Positions 61,200-64,000 of a stretch of 64,000 nt of DNA are shown here, piece after piece. The DNA is taken from contig CAJUQV010000019.1 of assembly GCA_910588335.1 (NCBI GenBank), positions 1 through 64,000 on the forward strand, given 5' to 3'. Positions within the stretch are counted from its first letter, which is position 1, and each line of letters begins with the position of its first letter. The DNA comes from an uncultured Ruminiclostridium sp. (GTDB taxonomy: Bacteria > Bacillota > Clostridia > Oscillospirales > Ruminococcaceae). The position numbers were made by a program, and so were the translations under genes. The notes under the pieces are model-generated. The model searched no databases. It saw only the letters and a list, made by a program, of their open reading frames with translations, and was not told the origin of the DNA.

Positions 61200-62681
61200 G
61201 TGAGATATTTTTTTGGGTGCATTTTACTCGGCTTTATTCTAAGGCTTTTTTCTCTTTCGCCCGTTTTCGCGGCAGATGTGGCAATGGAGCGGGAACCTGT
61301 AAAGATTGAGATATCCGAAGTTGATGAAAGCGCTTTTGCGGGACTTACCGACAGGGATTACAACACGTTTTTTCACTTTGACAAAGGCGAAATAAACGTG
61401 ATCCCCGAAAGGCCTGCTTTTGTACTTTATATAGTCTGGAATGAGCCGCCTAATGAATATTCCGTTATTGCCGACGAAAAAGAGACAGTTATAAACGACG
61501 GTTTTTTACATAAGCTTGTTGTATTTTCCGAAAGAGCGGAAAAGGTTGTTATAAATACGGGCGGGGGCAGCATTTGCGACATATTCCTGTTTGACGGAAA
61601 GGATAACCTGCCCGAATATGTGCAAGATTGGCGGGAGCCTTGCGAACAGGCGGATATGATGGTATTTTCCGCTCACGCGGACGACGAACTTCTTATGTTC
61701 GGTGGGACGCTGCCCTACTACGCCAAGGAACTTGGCCTCAGGGTGCAGGTGGTTTATATGACCACACACTGGCAGGAACAGCCGCGTCCCCATGAAGCTC
61801 TTGACGGGCTTTGGGAGGCGGGTGTAGAAAACTACCCCGTTTTCGGGATAATACCGGATATACCTTATCAGCCTATTTTTACCCTTGCGGAAGCGGCAAA
61901 ACTTTATGATTTTGAGGAAGTGTCGGAATGGTTCACGGAACAGTTAAGGCGGTTCAAACCATCGGTTTTGATAACTCACGACCTAAAGGGCGAGTACGGC
62001 CATGCAGCTCATAAGCTGGCGGCGAAAACCGCTTCGGAGGCGGTAGAGCTGTCCCGCGACCCTTCGGCATACCCCGATTCGGCGGAAAAATACGGAATAT
62101 GGGACGTGCCTAAGACTTATCTCCATTTTTACGAAGAAAATACTGTGGAAATGGATTGGGAAATACCGCTGGAAAGCTACGGAGGAATCACCGCGAAAGA
62201 AGCCGCCGCCTGCTGCTACAAAAAGCATAAATCACAGCAAATATGGGGATATTCGGTAAATTACGGAGATAAATGGGATTGCCGTCAGTTCGGCCTGTAC
62301 CGCAGTCTGGTGGGAACGGATACGAAAGCGGATTTTATGGAAAATATTTTGCCCATTTCCGATATACCGGATTCGGAGGAAACAGCGGAAAACACTACGG
62401 TGGAACCCATATTGACTGCTACCAAACAAGAAGAAAAAACTTTGGAGATCCCGGCGGATAGTATGGAAATAATTTCGGAAGAAAAGGCGTCGTCGAAAAC
62501 AGATTCGATCGTTCCCAAACAAGAAAAACCGACTTTGGAAACCACGGCGGAGGAATCGCAAGAAAACGGCGAAATTAAAACCCCGCCGACTGCTCCCGAA
62601 AAAGAAAAAATTATAATCGGCACCGCAATTGTATTAACGGCAGCAATAATTTTTGTAATTATTATAAAACACAGAAGGTAA
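61200..62681 (+). CDS. Membrane-anchored PIG-L/LmbE-type deacetylase
   Basis: 493 residues from the GTG at 61200, with GGAGG 7 bases upstream. A signal peptide (about 1-24, LSPVFAAD) precedes an N-terminal beta-rich region (about 30-145). The PIG-L domain has SAHADDELLMFGG (about 159-171), with the zinc-binding His and Asp pair, and later TRLKGEYGHAAHK-like residues (HDLKGEYGHAAHK, about 260) with the zinc His. The C-terminus is a Thr/Glu-rich linker (about 400-465) and a membrane segment (466-490) with HRR. It would deacetylate an N-acetyl sugar on the outside. The downstream GTPase gene starts 3 bases after its stop. Confidence 0.85.
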   Translation: MRYFFGCILLGFILRLFSLSPVFAADVAMEREPVKIEISEVDESAFAGLTDRDYNTFFHFDKGEINVIPERPAFVLYIVWNEPPNEYSVIADEKETVINDGFLHKLVVFSERAEKVVINTGGGSICDIFLFDGKDNLPEYVQDWREPCEQADMMVFSAHADDELLMFGGTLPYYAKELGLRVQVVYMTTHWQEQPRPHEALDGLWEAGVENYPVFGIIPDIPYQPIFTLAEAAKLYDFEEVSEWFTEQLRRFKPSVLITHDLKGEYGHAAHKLAAKTASEAVELSRDPSAYPDSAEKYGIWDVPKTYLHFYEENTVEMDWEIPLESYGGITAKEAAACCYKKHKSQQIWGYSVNYGDKWDCRQFGLYRSLVGTDTKADFMENILPISDIPDSEETAENTTVEPILTATKQEEKTLEIPADSMEIISEEKASSKTDSIVPKQEKPTLETTAEESQENGEIKTPPTAPEKEKIIIGTAIVLTAAIIFVIIIKHRR

Positions 62682-62684
62682 AGT

Positions 62685-64000
62685 ATGGACGGTAATTCAA
62701 AAAAGCGCATTGCCGCAGGCATTTTGGCGCATGTTGACGCGGGAAAGACTACCCTTACCGAAGCGCTCCTTTATCATGCGGGCGTAATCAGAAAGCCCGG
62801 CAGAGTGGATCACAAAAACGCCTTTCTCGATAATCATTCAATAGAGCGCAGCCGCGGTATCACCGTGTTTTCCAAGCAGGCGGTTCTGTCCATTGACGAC
62901 GGGATATACACGCTTCTCGATACTCCGGGACACGCGGATTTTTCCGCCGAAACGGAAAGAGTTTTGCAGGTATTGGACTACGCGGTGCTTCTGATAAGCG
63001 GCTCGGAGGGGGTGCAAAATCACACCGAAACGCTCTGGGAGCTGCTGAAAAGCTATCATATACCCGTTTTTATATTTGTGAACAAGACCGACATTGCCGC
63101 CAAATCAAAAAAAGAACTTATTGATGAGCTTTGCGGAAAGCTTGACCCTAAAATCGTTGATTTTTCTCTTGCGGAAGGTGGAGATATCAGCGCTCCCGAC
63201 CTTTGCGAAGCCGCGGCGCTGTGCGACGAGGAATTAATGAGCCAATTTCTGGACAATGAGAAAATCGACGGAGATGAAATAGCTTGGGCAATATCGAAAA
63301 GGCGGCTGTTTCCCTGTTTTTTCGGCTCCGCCCTTAAGCTTTCGGGAACGGAAGAGTTTTTGAGAGGATTTTCCGCTTACACCAAAATGCCGAGGTATGA
63401 CGATGAATTTGCCGCAAGGGTTTATAAAATCACACAGGACGAACAGGGAAAGCGACTTGCACATCTTAAGGTGACAGGCGGAATATTAAAAGCCCGTATG
63501 CAGTTTGGAGAGGAAAAAATTACGGGAATACGGCTGTATTCGGGGAACAAATTCACTTTCGCCGAGGAGGCTCCGCCGGGTACGGTATGCGCGGTTACGG
63601 GGCTTTCCTCCGCTTACGCGGGACAGGGACTTGGCGCCGCCTTCGACGCTCCGATTCCTATGCTTGAACCGCTGTTTTCATACAGGGTGATACTGCCGCC
63701 GGAAACGGACGAATTTACGGGGCTGCAAATGCTTAAAACCCTTGAACAGGAGGATCCGCAGCTCAGAGTAAAATGGGACGAAAATCTTAAAGAGTTACAT
63801 TTGCAGCTTATGGGCGAAATACAATTAGAGGTGCTTAAAACGATTATCTTTGACCGATTCGGAATAGAGGCGGAATTCGGCGAGGGCAGTATCGCCTATA
63901 AGGAAACTATTGCCGCCCCGATTGTGGGCGTTGGACACTTTGAGCCGCTCCGACATTACGCAGAGGTACATCTTCTGATAGAACCCGCAGAACGGGGCAG
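62685..64000 (+). CDS. TetM/EF-G-family translational GTPase (partial, runs off the window)
   Basis: An open frame from the ATG at 62685 to the window end (438 complete codons), no stop seen. G1 AHVDAGKTTL, G2 GIT, G3 DTPGHADF and G4 NKTD are present in the first 140 residues. The following regions resemble domains II-IV of tetracycline ribosomal protection proteins more than EF-G itself. Such chromosomal TetM-like proteins are common in Clostridia and may not confer resistance. The start is 3 bases after the PIG-L stop codon, without a good ribosome site of its own (AGAAGGTAAAG), so the two may be coupled. Confidence 0.8.
   Translation, partial: MDGNSKKRIAAGILAHVDAGKTTLTEALLYHAGVIRKPGRVDHKNAFLDNHSIERSRGITVFSKQAVLSIDDGIYTLLDTPGHADFSAETERVLQVLDYAVLLISGSEGVQNHTETLWELLKSYHIPVFIFVNKTDIAAKSKKELIDELCGKLDPKIVDFSLAEGGDISAPDLCEAAALCDEELMSQFLDNEKIDGDEIAWAISKRRLFPCFFGSALKLSGTEEFLRGFSAYTKMPRYDDEFAARVYKITQDEQGKRLAHLKVTGGILKARMQFGEEKITGIRLYSGNKFTFAEEAPPGTVCAVTGLSSAYAGQGLGAAFDAPIPMLEPLFSYRVILPPETDEFTGLQMLKTLEQEDPQLRVKWDENLKELHLQLMGEIQLEVLKTIIFDRFGIEAEFGEGSIAYKETIAAPIVGVGHFEPLRHYAEVHLLIEPAERG

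Noticed and set aside
1..64000. CRISPR array, tRNA or rRNA genes
   Set aside because: I found no regularly spaced direct repeats and no tRNA- or rRNA-like sequences by reading. A covariance scan could still find a short RNA that I missed.

Overview
The window looks like a chromosomal segment of a spore-forming, Gram-positive Clostridia bacterium of the Ruminococcaceae/Oscillospiraceae kind. This rests on sporulation and germination genes (SpoIID, YpeB), class B sortases, a type I dockerin next to a cohesin, Gram-positive ribosome binding sites and promoters, gut-type glycosidases (GH36, GH95) and moderate-to-low GC. I saw no rRNA, tRNA or CRISPR array. The species is not assigned.

Layout. 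0-5.2 kb: a two-gene operon of a degenerate SNF2-like protein and a large sacsin/NOV-type GHKL ATPase, which I rate the best candidate for an undescribed (possibly defence) system. 5.8-9.8 kb: an XRE repressor with three operators facing an operon of a secreted dockerin protein (broken by an in-frame TAA inside a cohesin-like domain) and a cohesin protein with a sortase-like C-terminus. 10-15.4 kb: a priming glycosyltransferase, an IS3 remnant inside a broken gene, a HAD phosphatase and a MATE exporter. 15.5-24.9 kb, all on the minus strand: cysteine desulfurase, ThiI and PncC, then four tandem class B sortases and a SpoIID-like protein. 25-31 kb: YpeB, a lipoprotein with an apparently dead NlpC/P60 domain, an alpha/beta hydrolase and a large membrane protein of unknown function. 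31.5-44.2 kb: carbohydrate and small-molecule genes (GH36, epimerase, SDR, GH95, nucleoside hydrolase, esterase, GNAT) around an ABC transporter with a divergent MerR regulator. 44.3-50 kb: remnants of IS3 and IS110 elements, a BtrH-like protein, a GNAT and an 874-residue MerR fusion whose C-terminus resembles that BtrH-like protein. 50.7-57.4 kb: an ECF S component, the PadR/DUF1700/DUF4097/PspC envelope cassette, ClpB and a ribbon-helix-helix gene. 57.6-64 kb: TrpB2, an APH-like kinase, a ferredoxin-fused aldo/keto reductase, a membrane-anchored PIG-L deacetylase and the 5' part of a TetM/EF-G-like GTPase.

How parts may work together. The dockerin and cohesin proteins could form a small surface complex, with the cohesin protein anchored by a class B sortase; this is inference, and the dockerin gene is now interrupted. 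The XRE operators overlap the promoter of that operon. The desulfurase supplies persulfide sulfur to ThiI for 4-thiouridine.

Intergenic DNA is rich in small repeats. One family has conserved ends (about TAATACTAAT...ATTAGTATAA) enclosing hairpins whose arms differ between copies but stay self-complementary. A second family (starting GAGCTTGTATTCATTG) also carries a different hairpin in each copy. Decay is visible at several genes: two in-frame stops, a frameshifted remnant and IS remnants that keep only their right or C-terminal ends.
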